This document shows positions 1 to 6,007 of a DNA stretch of 7,504 nucleotides, one piece after another; position 1 is the first letter of the stretch, and each line of letters starts with the position of its first letter. The translations under genes and the position numbers were made by a program. The stretch covers positions 1 through 7,504 of the forward strand of contig CAJORD010000017.1 in assembly GCA_905236605.1 (NCBI GenBank), given 5' to 3'. The notes under the pieces are model-generated. The model ran no database searches. It saw nothing but the letters and a program-made list of their open reading frames with translations, and was not told where the DNA came from. Origin of the DNA: an uncultured Synergistales bacterium (GTDB lineage Bacteria > Synergistota > Synergistia > Synergistales > Aminobacteriaceae).

Positions 1-1
1 A

Positions 2-292
2 CATAAAAAGCGCAACGAAAAAATGACTTTGTGGCGCAGATATTACGATGACCCTTCGATGTATCCAAAGTATGATAATTACGACGCAATCGAAGTCAGC
101 AAAACTTCAGACATTCCCTGCGATTATGACGGAGCAATGGGAGTGCCGATTACGTTTCTTGACAAGTACAACCCGGAGCAGTTTGAGATTATTAAATTTC
201 GCAAAGGCGACGATGAGAAAGATTTGACATACACAATCGACGATAAAAAAATAACGCCATACTTTAGAATTTTAATCAGGAGGAAGAAGTGA
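2..292 (+). CDS. EcoRI-family adenine-specific DNA methyltransferase, C-terminal fragment (5' end outside window)
   Basis: The frame is open from base 2, so the visible 96 residues are the end of a longer protein; the first ATG, at 23, is most likely an internal methionine because family-like sequence (HKKRNEKM) continues upstream of it. I recognise the C-terminal signature of the EcoRI-type adenine methyltransferase family: a YPKYDNYDAIEV segment, then DYDGAMGVPITFLDKYNPEQFEI, and an ending ITPYFRILIRRKK. Enzymes of this family transfer a methyl group from S-adenosylmethionine to adenine N6 in a specific DNA sequence, as part of a restriction-modification system or as a solitary or phage-type enzyme. 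The catalytic NPPF-type motif and the S-adenosylmethionine site would lie upstream and cannot be checked. The stop overlaps the lpxI start as GTGA, so the two are probably co-transcribed. The family call rests on recalled similarity of this tail. Confidence 0.8.
   Translation, partial: HKKRNEKMTLWRRYYDDPSMYPKYDNYDAIEVSKTSDIPCDYDGAMGVPITFLDKYNPEQFEIIKFRKGDDEKDLTYTIDDKKITPYFRILIRRKK
278..283 (+). promoter_or_regulatory. Shine-Dalgarno site for lpxI
   Basis: A perfect AGGAGG lies inside the last codons of the methyltransferase gene, five bases before the GTG at 289. It supports GTG as the lpxI start and suggests translational coupling across the GTGA overlap. Confidence 0.75.
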
Positions 293-1089
293 AAAATAAA
301 AATATCACACTTATAGCGGGCGAGGGCGTTTTGCCCGTCGAGATTGCAAAAAAATTAAAAAATCTTCAGCCGTCAACTTTGATTCTTGCGCTGCGTGATG
401 ACCCGGAAGTCCTTAGGCCATACGCAGGAAAATTAATTCAATTACGAACGCCGAATTTCACGCGCGGACTAAAAGAAATTAAAGCTCATGGCTCAAACGA
501 ATTAATCATGGCCGGACGGATTCCCAAAAAAATTATTTATCGAGTTCCGTTTGTGTTTGATAGATTGGCACTAAAAATTTTGAAAACGTCTTTGCGCGAT
601 GATCATTCACTTTTAGGAGCCGTCGTGAAAGTTTTTGAAGACGAAAATATAAAAGTGATTCCGTATTGGCAAATTTTGCCGGAATTTATAGCGCCCGCCG
701 GTCTGCTTTCGAAACGCGAAAGCACTGAACGCGAATTAAAAGACGTCGAGTACGCTAAAAAAATTTTGCGCGTTACGCTGCCGCTGTCGTTCGGACAGTC
801 TATCTGCGTCGCTGATGAAGCTGTCGTCGCTCTCGAAGCCATGGAAGGCACTGACCAAATGATTAAGCGCGCTGGGGAATTAATCAAGCGCGGTGTTCTC
901 GTCAAAATGATGCGTGAAGATCAGGATATGCGATACGACTTGCCGACCGTCGGAACTCGAACTCTTGAAAACATGCACGAAGCCGGGCTTACGTGTTTAG
1001 CGATTGAGGCCGGGAAAACGCTAATAATGGAGCCGGAAAAATTTTTCAAGCTCGCTGACAAATTTAATATAGCAATTAAGGGAATTTAA
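289..1089 (+). CDS. lpxI: UDP-2,3-diacylglucosamine pyrophosphatase LpxI
   Basis: LpxI hydrolyses UDP-2,3-diacylglucosamine to UMP and 2,3-diacylglucosamine 1-phosphate (lipid X) in lipid A synthesis, in the cytosol at the inner membrane. It replaces the unrelated LpxH in several diderm lineages. The 266-residue length is normal for the family. The N-terminus opens with a Rossmann-like strand and GEGVLP (residues 11-16). The C-terminal DUF1009-type catalytic half shows GQS (169-171), EAMEGTD (183-189), and DMRYDLPTVG (213-222), which includes an Asp expected to take part in metal-dependent catalysis, then AIEAGKTL (238-245). The GTG start follows AGGAGG at ideal spacing and overlaps the upstream stop by four bases. 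A transporter gene starts one base after its stop, and lpxB lies just beyond that, which agrees with the role. Confidence 0.93.
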   Translation: MKNKNITLIAGEGVLPVEIAKKLKNLQPSTLILALRDDPEVLRPYAGKLIQLRTPNFTRGLKEIKAHGSNELIMAGRIPKKIIYRVPFVFDRLALKILKTSLRDDHSLLGAVVKVFEDENIKVIPYWQILPEFIAPAGLLSKRESTERELKDVEYAKKILRVTLPLSFGQSICVADEAVVALEAMEGTDQMIKRAGELIKRGVLVKMMREDQDMRYDLPTVGTRTLENMHEAGLTCLAIEAGKTLIMEPEKFFKLADKFNIAIKGI

Positions 1090-1090
1090 T

Positions 1091-2743
1091 ATGCAAAAGA
1101 AATTTGAAATTAATCCTAACGAATTTGAAAATAAAAATTTTCCCGAAATTTTAAAATTCATACAAGACTCTCTAGCCGAACTCAAAATCGAAACAAGAAA
1201 AATCGTTTTCACTGAATTAATGAGCGAAGAGTCGCTGATGCGTATGATTCAACATGCGGACTTTTCAAAGAAAAATTTCATACTTGTGAATGTCAAAAAA
1301 TTTTTAGGCGATGTCAGCGTAGATATACAAGTTCCGGGCAATGAGTTTGATTTTATTGTTGATGAAGACTTCTCGCTTGATTACGAAGACTACGCAAACA
1401 CAGCCGAGGCGATGCGGAATATTTTGCTTCGTTCGTTCTCCGCAAACTCGAATTTGAGATATAAACACAGAGGCAGTTTCAACACCGTAAGAATAAACGT
1501 TCTTCGCTCACAAGCTTCGAGCATCTACAGAGTTTTAACGGCCTTAACTCTTGCGATCGTAACGGGGCTCTTGATGAGAAATTTTCTGAATGAAGATTTA
1601 ATTGCCACGATCAATGAAGATTTCTTTATCTTAGTTCGGACTTTATTTTTGAACGGACTCAAGATGTGTGCTGTGCCTGTTGTATTTCTTTCTATTGTGT
1701 CATGCTTCTCGCAATCGGGAAATTTATCAGGTATGAAACGAGTCGGAATAAAACTCGTAAGCTATTCGTTATTTCATTTAATAATTGCTACAGCTGTAGG
1801 GATTGGGATCGTTTATTTTTTCGGCATAGGCAAGGGCGCAAATTTAATCGCGGCTTCAGCAACTGACACAGCGTCACAAACTGTTTCAATTTCATTCAAA
1901 GACACAGCGCTCGGCTTCATGCCTGACAATTTCATAAAGCCATTTTACGAAGGCAACATGATTCAGTTGATGGTGCTTGCGATATTAACGGGTGTTGCGA
2001 TAAACATCAGCGGAGTGAAAATAATCGCTTCCGTTACTGACGAACTCAACAGAATTTTCATGAAAATCACAGAGATAATCCTGCGCTTCATGCCGCTACT
2101 TATATATTGTTCTATGACCTCGATTTTCTTGACCACCGGGACAAAAACTTTAATGCTTCTGCTTGAAGTTTTATTCGGAATAATTCTCGCGAATATTTTA
2201 ATTTATGTAGCTTATTGCCTGATGATTTTATTTATTGCGCGCCTGAATCCTGTTCACATGTTTAAGAAGGCTGCGTCGGCAATGATAACCGCGTTCACAA
2301 CAACCTCAAGCATTTCTACAATCCCGGAGTCAATGAAAGCCTCGAACAATATGGGAATTTCTTCAAGCGTATATTCATTAACAATTCCTTTAGGGACTAT
2401 TTTGTGCAAAAATTCTTTCTGCATGTATCTGGCTTTGAATACGCTCGCCATTGCCAACATGTACGGCGTTGAAGTGAACGCGGCAAAATTGTTTTCGATA
2501 GCTTTCTCCACCGTCGTGTTTGCTGTCGCTATGCCGCCTCTGCCGGGCATGGGAATTATAGCTCTTTCGTTGTTTCTTTCGTCTGTCGATTGCCCTCTTG
2601 ATGGCATTGCTATTTCGTTGGGAATTGATCCTATTGCAGACATGCTAGACACTATTTTAGTCGTCATGGCAGTAATCACATCGACGCTAATCATAGCTAA
2701 GACTGAAAAACAGTTGGACATTAAAAAATATCAGGAGAGTTAA
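1091..2743 (+). CDS. Dicarboxylate/amino acid:cation symporter (SDF/GltP fold) with N-terminal GHKL-like domain
   Basis: The start is supported by AAGGGA seven bases upstream, and the gene begins one base after the lpxI stop. Residues ~145-540 form a complete symporter core. A first helix (~146-166) is followed by the family pattern LFLNGLKMCAVPVVF (185-199), hairpin 1 TTTSSISTIPESM (403-415), a TM7 break PLGTILCKNSFCMY (433-446), hairpin 2 MPPLPGMG (481-488) and TM8 GIDPIADMLDT (511-521). The expected role is import of an organic acid or amino acid coupled to a cation gradient across the inner membrane. Aligned by eye to archaeal GltPh, several ligand residues differ: the NMDGT motif is CKNSF, and the positions of Arg397, Asn401 and Asp405 are Asp520, Val524 and Val528. 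Substrate and coupling ion are therefore uncertain. The ~140-residue soluble N-terminus is absent from typical members and resembles a degenerate GHKL fold. I assign the fold confidently and the substrate not at all. Confidence 0.85.
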   Translation: MQKKFEINPNEFENKNFPEILKFIQDSLAELKIETRKIVFTELMSEESLMRMIQHADFSKKNFILVNVKKFLGDVSVDIQVPGNEFDFIVDEDFSLDYEDYANTAEAMRNILLRSFSANSNLRYKHRGSFNTVRINVLRSQASSIYRVLTALTLAIVTGLLMRNFLNEDLIATINEDFFILVRTLFLNGLKMCAVPVVFLSIVSCFSQSGNLSGMKRVGIKLVSYSLFHLIIATAVGIGIVYFFGIGKGANLIAASATDTASQTVSISFKDTALGFMPDNFIKPFYEGNMIQLMVLAILTGVAINISGVKIIASVTDELNRIFMKITEIILRFMPLLIYCSMTSIFLTTGTKTLMLLLEVLFGIILANILIYVAYCLMILFIARLNPVHMFKKAASAMITAFTTTSSISTIPESMKASNNMGISSSVYSLTIPLGTILCKNSFCMYLALNTLAIANMYGVEVNAAKLFSIAFSTVVFAVAMPPLPGMGIIALSLFLSSVDCPLDGIAISLGIDPIADMLDTILVVMAVITSTLIIAKTEKQLDIKKYQES

Positions 2744-2752
2744 TCAATCATC

Positions 2753-3874
2753 ATGAAAAAAATTTTTGTCTCATGCGGCGAAGTCAGCGGCGATATTTAC
2801 GCAGGCGATTTTATTCGCGAAGTTTTAAAAATAAATCCTGAAATCAAAATTTCGGGAATGCTTGGCCCAAACGGTGAACGCGCCGGCGGAGTCGCTAAAT
2901 GGAGTTACGAAGAATTAAAACTCATGGGGATTCTTGAAATTATTCCGGCGTTGCCAAAAATTTTTAAGTTAAGACGCGACATCACTAACGAGATTATAAA
3001 ATCGAATCCTGACGCTGTAGTTTTGATTGACAGTCCGGATTTTCATTTAATGCTTGCAAAGTCGCTAAGAAAAAATAATTACGCCGGGAAAATAATTTGC
3101 TTAATCACTCCGACTGTGTGGGCATGGCGTGCCGGACGTGTCGAAAATCTAAAACGCGATTTTGATTTATGCTTGCCGTTATTTTATTTTGAACATAAAT
3201 TTTTAAAAGAGCGCGGAGTAAATTCAAAATGGCGAGCGCACCCGCTAGTTCATGATTTAGAGAACGTGAAAATCTCTGAAGAATTTTTAAAACGATTCGG
3301 CGATTCAAAAATTATTGCTTTAATGCCGGGTTCAAGACGTTATGATATTGATTTTCATCTTGAAATTTTGATTGCAGCTGCGAAATTATTAAAAGAAAAA
3401 AAATTTTTGCCTATATTTTCGATTGCGCCGGGTTTGAGCGAAAATTTAGCTGACGAATTAAGAAATCGCGTTCAAGAAGCCGGCTTTGAATTTTGGGAAG
3501 GCGAAGGCCGTGAGTTAATGTTAGCGTCGCAAGCCGTTGCAGGCGTTTCAGGGACTGTCGCTGTCGAAGCCATGCTCTTAAATCGTTTCATGGTCGTGAT
3601 TTACAACATGAAAAAATTAAATTACATGATTTTAAAACGTCTTGTGCGTGTAAAAAAAATTTCTATGCCGAATTTATTGACCGGCCGCGAAGTTTACCCG
3701 GAACTTCTTTGCGAGAACGCTACGGGCGAAAGAATTTTTGACGAAATCGAAAATTATCTTAAAAATCCTGAACGCAAAAATTTAATTGATTCAACTTTGA
3801 CCGAAGGACGAAGATTAATGGGCGATTGCAACGCCGCAGAGTTTTGGGCCCTTTGCGTCGTGAGTTTGCTATAA
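2753..3874 (+). CDS. lpxB: Lipid-A-disaccharide synthase LpxB
   Basis: LpxB is the GT19 glycosyltransferase that condenses UDP-2,3-diacylglucosamine with lipid X to give the tetra-acylated lipid A disaccharide and UDP, at the inner face of the cytoplasmic membrane. The 373-residue length is typical. Motifs in order are GEVSGDIYAGDF (9-20; usually GEASGD), LMGILEIIP (57-65), LIDSPDF (91-97), which holds the conserved acidic residues, TPTVWAWRAGRV (119-130), AHPLVHDLE (162-170; first residue usually Gly), LMPGSRRYDI (190-199), the UDP-site region GVSGTVAVEAM (264-274) and MPNLLTGREVYPELL (305-319). The ATG at 2753 follows AGGAGAG with a rather long 13-base gap. It is the right start because the first strand begins at once with MKKIFVSCGE. 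One transporter gene separates it from lpxI, its immediate predecessor in the pathway. Confidence 0.95.
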   Translation: MKKIFVSCGEVSGDIYAGDFIREVLKINPEIKISGMLGPNGERAGGVAKWSYEELKLMGILEIIPALPKIFKLRRDITNEIIKSNPDAVVLIDSPDFHLMLAKSLRKNNYAGKIICLITPTVWAWRAGRVENLKRDFDLCLPLFYFEHKFLKERGVNSKWRAHPLVHDLENVKISEEFLKRFGDSKIIALMPGSRRYDIDFHLEILIAAAKLLKEKKFLPIFSIAPGLSENLADELRNRVQEAGFEFWEGEGRELMLASQAVAGVSGTVAVEAMLLNRFMVVIYNMKKLNYMILKRLVRVKKISMPNLLTGREVYPELLCENATGERIFDEIENYLKNPERKNLIDSTLTEGRRLMGDCNAAEFWALCVVSLL

Positions 3875-3875
3875 T
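3867..3875 (+). promoter_or_regulatory. Candidate extended -10 promoter for the dhaL operon
   Basis: The string TGCTATAAT matches the extended -10 consensus (TGnTATAAT) exactly, and its TATAAT covers the lpxB stop codon. No good -35 hexamer lies 16-18 bases upstream, which extended -10 promoters can tolerate. Initiation would fall near 3882, giving a leader of about 38 bases that contains the dhaL Shine-Dalgarno site. The gap at 3875-3919 is also the longest between plus-strand genes here. This is prediction from motif only; chance occurrence in AT-rich DNA is possible. Confidence 0.4.
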
Positions 3876-3901
3876 TTGCAAAAAATTTTATTTTTGAATT
3901 C

Positions 3902-3907
3902 AGGAGG
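3902..3907 (+). promoter_or_regulatory. Shine-Dalgarno site for dhaL
   Basis: A perfect AGGAGG sits 12 bases before the ATG at 3920. The gap is longer than the common 5-9 bases, but similar gaps recur at lpxB and the small membrane gene in this window. No other in-frame start gives a better protein. Confidence 0.6.
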
Positions 3908-3919
3908 CTTAATAAAAAA

Positions 3920-4546
3920 ATGCCAAGCGGGATTTATACTTGCCTTTCCAAAATTGCAGACTTAATAACAGCGAACAAAGATTTTTTAACAGAACTTGAC
4001 CGCGAAATCGGCGACAGCGATCACGGAATAAACATGGCGCGCGGATTTTCGGCAGTCATGGAGAAATTATCGCCCGACGATGCCGACATCGGAGCAGCTT
4101 TGAAAAAAACAGGAATGACTCTTTTATCTAAAGTTGGCGGAGCGTCAGGGCCTCTCTATGGCACAGCTTACATGGAAGCAGGCAAAGTTACGGCAGGAAA
4201 AACAGAACTCACGAGCGAAGATTTTAATTTGATTTTCGAGGCAGCTATCGCAGGGATTCAGAAACGCGGCCACGCCGTTAAAGGCGAAAAAACAATGCTT
4301 GACGCAATTATCCCGGCTAGCGAAGCTTACGCTAAAAAAATTTCTGAAGGTGCCGGAATCGTTGAAGCTCTTGAAGCAGCCGTTATGTCCGCTCGTGAAG
4401 GCGTCGAGTACACAAAAACTATAATCGCAACGAAGGGCCGCGCCAGTTATCTCGGCGAACGCAGCATAGGTCATCAAGACCCCGGCGCAACGTCAGCAAC
4501 ACTGACGCTTGAAGCAATTCTTGATTATTTCAAAACGAAAGGCTAA
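3920..4546 (+). CDS. dhaL: Dihydroxyacetone kinase ADP-binding subunit DhaL
   Basis: In PTS-dependent dihydroxyacetone kinases, DhaL holds a tightly bound ADP that DhaM re-phosphorylates to ATP and that then phosphorylates dihydroxyacetone bound covalently to DhaK. The protein is cytosolic. The 208-residue length is typical. Residues 26-40 contain the Mg-nucleotide motif LDREIGDSDHG, with Asp27, Asp32 and Asp34 in the same spacing as the three Mg-binding Asp of E. coli DhaL; the motif's usual GDGDHG reads GDSDHG. Further signatures are KVGGASGPLYGTAY (71-84), KGEKTMLDAIIPA (121-133) and a C-terminal KGRASYLGERSIGHQDPGATS (172-192). dhaM follows six bases later, which supports the PTS-dependent type. 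No dhaK is adjacent: lpxB lies directly upstream. A different phosphoacceptor therefore cannot be excluded. Confidence 0.92.
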   Translation: MPSGIYTCLSKIADLITANKDFLTELDREIGDSDHGINMARGFSAVMEKLSPDDADIGAALKKTGMTLLSKVGGASGPLYGTAYMEAGKVTAGKTELTSEDFNLIFEAAIAGIQKRGHAVKGEKTMLDAIIPASEAYAKKISEGAGIVEALEAAVMSAREGVEYTKTIIATKGRASYLGERSIGHQDPGATSATLTLEAILDYFKTKG

Positions 4547-4552
4547 AAAATC

Positions 4553-4948
4553 ATGGTCGGTATCGTAATCGTTTCTCATAGTTGGAAAATTGCCGAGGGA
4601 GTTTGTGATTTAGCGCGCGAAATGGCGCAGGAACATGAAAAAATTATTCCCGCCGGTGGCCTTGATGATGGCTCAATCGGAACTGACGCGCAAAGAATTG
4701 CCGACGCTATCGTCGAAGCCGAAGCCGGTGAAGGCGTCGTGATAATTGCTGACATCGGAAGCAGCATAATGAGCGCAGAAGCCGCTATAGAATTGCTCGA
4801 AGACGAAGGCCGCGAAGTCAACGCAGTTATCGCTGACGCTCCAATCGTAGAAGGCGCAGTGTGTGCAGCAGTCGAAGCAGTAGGCGGCGGGAACATGGAT
4901 TCAGTTTTGACAGCAGCAGAAGAAGCAAAGGAGACATCGAAGTTATGA
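4553..4948 (+). CDS. dhaM: PTS-dependent dihydroxyacetone kinase phosphotransferase subunit DhaM (single domain)
   Basis: DhaM is a mannose-EIIA-like protein that takes phosphate from HPr on an active-site histidine and passes it to ADP bound in DhaL. Here the opening MVGIVIVSHSWKIAEG places the catalytic His at residue 9, as expected. The motifs GTDAQRIADAI (43-53) and ADIGSSIMSAEAAIELL (66-82) follow the EIIA-like fold. At 131 residues it is the short, one-domain form. It lacks the HPr and enzyme-I-like domains fused in E. coli DhaM, so it should depend on general HPr and enzyme I encoded elsewhere. An AAAGG at 4538-4542 in the end of dhaL serves as a modest ribosome site. Its stop overlaps the start of the nitroreductase gene as ATGA. 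Confidence 0.9.
   Translation: MVGIVIVSHSWKIAEGVCDLAREMAQEHEKIIPAGGLDDGSIGTDAQRIADAIVEAEAGEGVVIIADIGSSIMSAEAAIELLEDEGREVNAVIADAPIVEGAVCAAVEAVGGGNMDSVLTAAEEAKETSKL
4928..4933 (+). promoter_or_regulatory. Shine-Dalgarno site for the nitroreductase gene
   Basis: AAGGAG inside the end of dhaM lies 11 bases before the ATG at 4945. Together with the ATGA overlap it selects 4945 over the in-frame ATG at 4861, which would add 28 residues of Ser/Arg-rich sequence read out of frame from dhaM. Confidence 0.65.
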
Positions 4949-5439
4949 ACGCAATTTTTAAGCGCGTCAGCGTCCGTCAGTTTGAAGATAAAGAAGTCCC
5001 GAACGGTTTAATCGTGAAAATTTTGCGTGCTGCTATGGTCGCGCCTAGTGCAGTTAATCAACAGCCGTGGGAATTTTTTGTTACGACTGACAAAGAAATA
5101 ATTTCAAAACTCGCTCGCGTTACGCCTTATACCACGCCCGCGAAAAATGCGCCTGTCGTTATCGTGCCGTGTTATCGAACGAATGATTTACTAGCGCCTG
5201 CAATGGCTCAAATCGACATGGCAATCGCAACTGAAAATATTTTGCTTGAAGTCGAAGAACTCGGACTCGGTGCCGTAATGCTTGGAATCGCGCCGATTGA
5301 AGACAGAATGAAAGCTGTCGAAGAAATTTTGAACTTGCCCGAAAATTTTAGAGCGTTTACGATAATTCCCGTCGGTTATCCAAAGAGTAAACACGCTCAA
5401 GAAGATCGTTATGAGCCTTCAAAAGTCCATTTTATATAA
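4945..5439 (+). CDS. Small nitroreductase-family FMN oxidoreductase
   Basis: This is a nitroreductase-fold flavoprotein, expected to bind FMN as a homodimer in the cytosol and to reduce a quinone, nitro compound or unknown physiological acceptor with NAD(P)H. With the start at 4945 the protein has 164 residues, a short member of the family. The N-terminal FMN-phosphate motif is KRVSVRQF (6-13), followed by APSAVNQQPWEFFV (33-46), a dimer-helix region AQIDMAIATENILLEVEELGLGAVMLGIAP (88-117) and the C-terminal VGYPKSKHAQEDRYEPSKVHF, typical of ferredoxin-lacking small nitroreductases. The 84-base upstream extension to the ATG at 4861 is rejected because it reads dhaM codons in another frame. 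The start overlaps the dhaM stop by four bases, and the end overlaps rsmG by 29 bases. The substrate cannot be assigned from sequence. Confidence 0.88.
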   Translation: MNAIFKRVSVRQFEDKEVPNGLIVKILRAAMVAPSAVNQQPWEFFVTTDKEIISKLARVTPYTTPAKNAPVVIVPCYRTNDLLAPAMAQIDMAIATENILLEVEELGLGAVMLGIAPIEDRMKAVEEILNLPENFRAFTIIPVGYPKSKHAQEDRYEPSKVHFI

Positions 5440-6007
5440 ATATGCTGAGTTATTGGCAGCTTGCACTCGTGCGCGGCTAGTCGGGACTCGCGGCGCGGAA
5501 GAAATTTTTAACTTACAAGTTTTAGATTGTGAAGCGTCGCTGGAGTTTTTGCCGCCTTCAGGGAAAATTATTGACGTTGGAAGCGGAGGCGGCTTGCCCG
5601 GCGTCGTGTGGGCTGTTCATAGGCCGGACTTGAAAATTTTTTTACTCGACAGCATCAATAAAAAGTGCGAAGCCGTGCGCGAGATTGTTCAAGAACTTGA
5701 AATTAAAAATATTGAAGTCGTGTGTTCGCGCTGCGAAGATTTTGCAAAATTACATCGTGAAGAATTTGATTTAGCGGGAGCGCGTGCAGTTGCGTCGGCA
5801 AAAATCACGGTGGAGCTTTTATCACCGCTTGTGAAAGTGGGCGGAAAAATTTTGACGTTCAAAGGCAAGAAAGTTCACGAAGAAATTTCAGAAGTTAATA
5901 ATAAGTGGCGAAAATTAGGACTTTCAAAGCCGTCATTAAAATTTTACGGAGGTGAAGAGTCTTCAAAATGTATCGTAACATGGGAAAAAATCTGCGCGAC
6001 TTCATGA
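5411..6007 (+). CDS. rsmG: 16S rRNA (guanine-527 N7)-methyltransferase RsmG (GidB)
   Basis: RsmG methylates N7 of G527 (E. coli numbering) in the 530 loop of 16S rRNA, using S-adenosylmethionine; its loss commonly gives low-level streptomycin resistance. The 198 residues are slightly short for the family. The S-adenosylmethionine motif DVGSGGGLPGVVWA (55-68) is diagnostic. It is followed by the acidic strand end FLLDSINKKCEAV (77-89), VVCSRCEDF (103-111), FDLAGARAVAS (119-129) with the conserved Arg125, and LSPLVKVGGKILTFKG (137-152). The ATG at 5411 lies within the nitroreductase gene, 29 bases before its stop, with only a weak purine stretch (AAGAAGA) upstream, so coupling to the preceding gene is likely. 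The start is sensible because the usual first helix (KYAELL) begins at residue 10. Its 3' end overlaps the next gene by 40 bases. Confidence 0.93.
   Translation: MSLQKSILYKYAELLAACTRARLVGTRGAEEIFNLQVLDCEASLEFLPPSGKIIDVGSGGGLPGVVWAVHRPDLKIFLLDSINKKCEAVREIVQELEIKNIEVVCSRCEDFAKLHREEFDLAGARAVASAKITVELLSPLVKVGGKILTFKGKKVHEEISEVNNKWRKLGLSKPSLKFYGGEESSKCIVTWEKICATS
5948..5955 (+). promoter_or_regulatory. Shine-Dalgarno site for the small membrane protein gene
   Basis: GGAGGTGA, a full-length anti-16S match, lies inside rsmG 12 bases before the ATG at 5968. It favours 5968 over the in-frame ATGs at 5980 and 6004 and is the best evidence that the small overlapping frame is translated. Confidence 0.6.

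Noticed and set aside
317..337. Small GC hairpin potential near the start of lpxI
   Set aside because: The stem is only 4-5 base pairs, two pairings compete, there is no T-run, and the bases encode the conserved GEGVLP segment, so it is explained by coding.
1666..1866. 66-codon plus-strand frame inside the symporter gene
   Set aside because: It lies wholly inside a well-supported coding frame, is Cys/Arg-rich without domain features, and has no convincing ribosome site.
3875..3919. Terminator or riboswitch in the lpxB-dhaL gap
   Set aside because: The 45 bases are nearly all A and T with no GC-containing stem and are too short for a known riboswitch; only the ribosome site is clear there.
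4576..4896. 106-codon open frame antisense to dhaM, and other antisense frames over lpxI, the symporter, dhaL and ychF
   Set aside because: They mirror the codon bias of the real genes (low-complexity Ser/Ala/Pro residues over the GCx/GAA codons), lack ribosome sites and match no family I know, while the opposite strand carries clear motifs.
4861..4944. N-terminal extension of the nitroreductase from the ATG at 4861
   Set aside because: It reads the end of dhaM in another frame as Ser/Arg-rich residues with no family match. The ATG at 4945 has an ATGA overlap, an AAGGAG upstream and begins the protein at the FMN motif.
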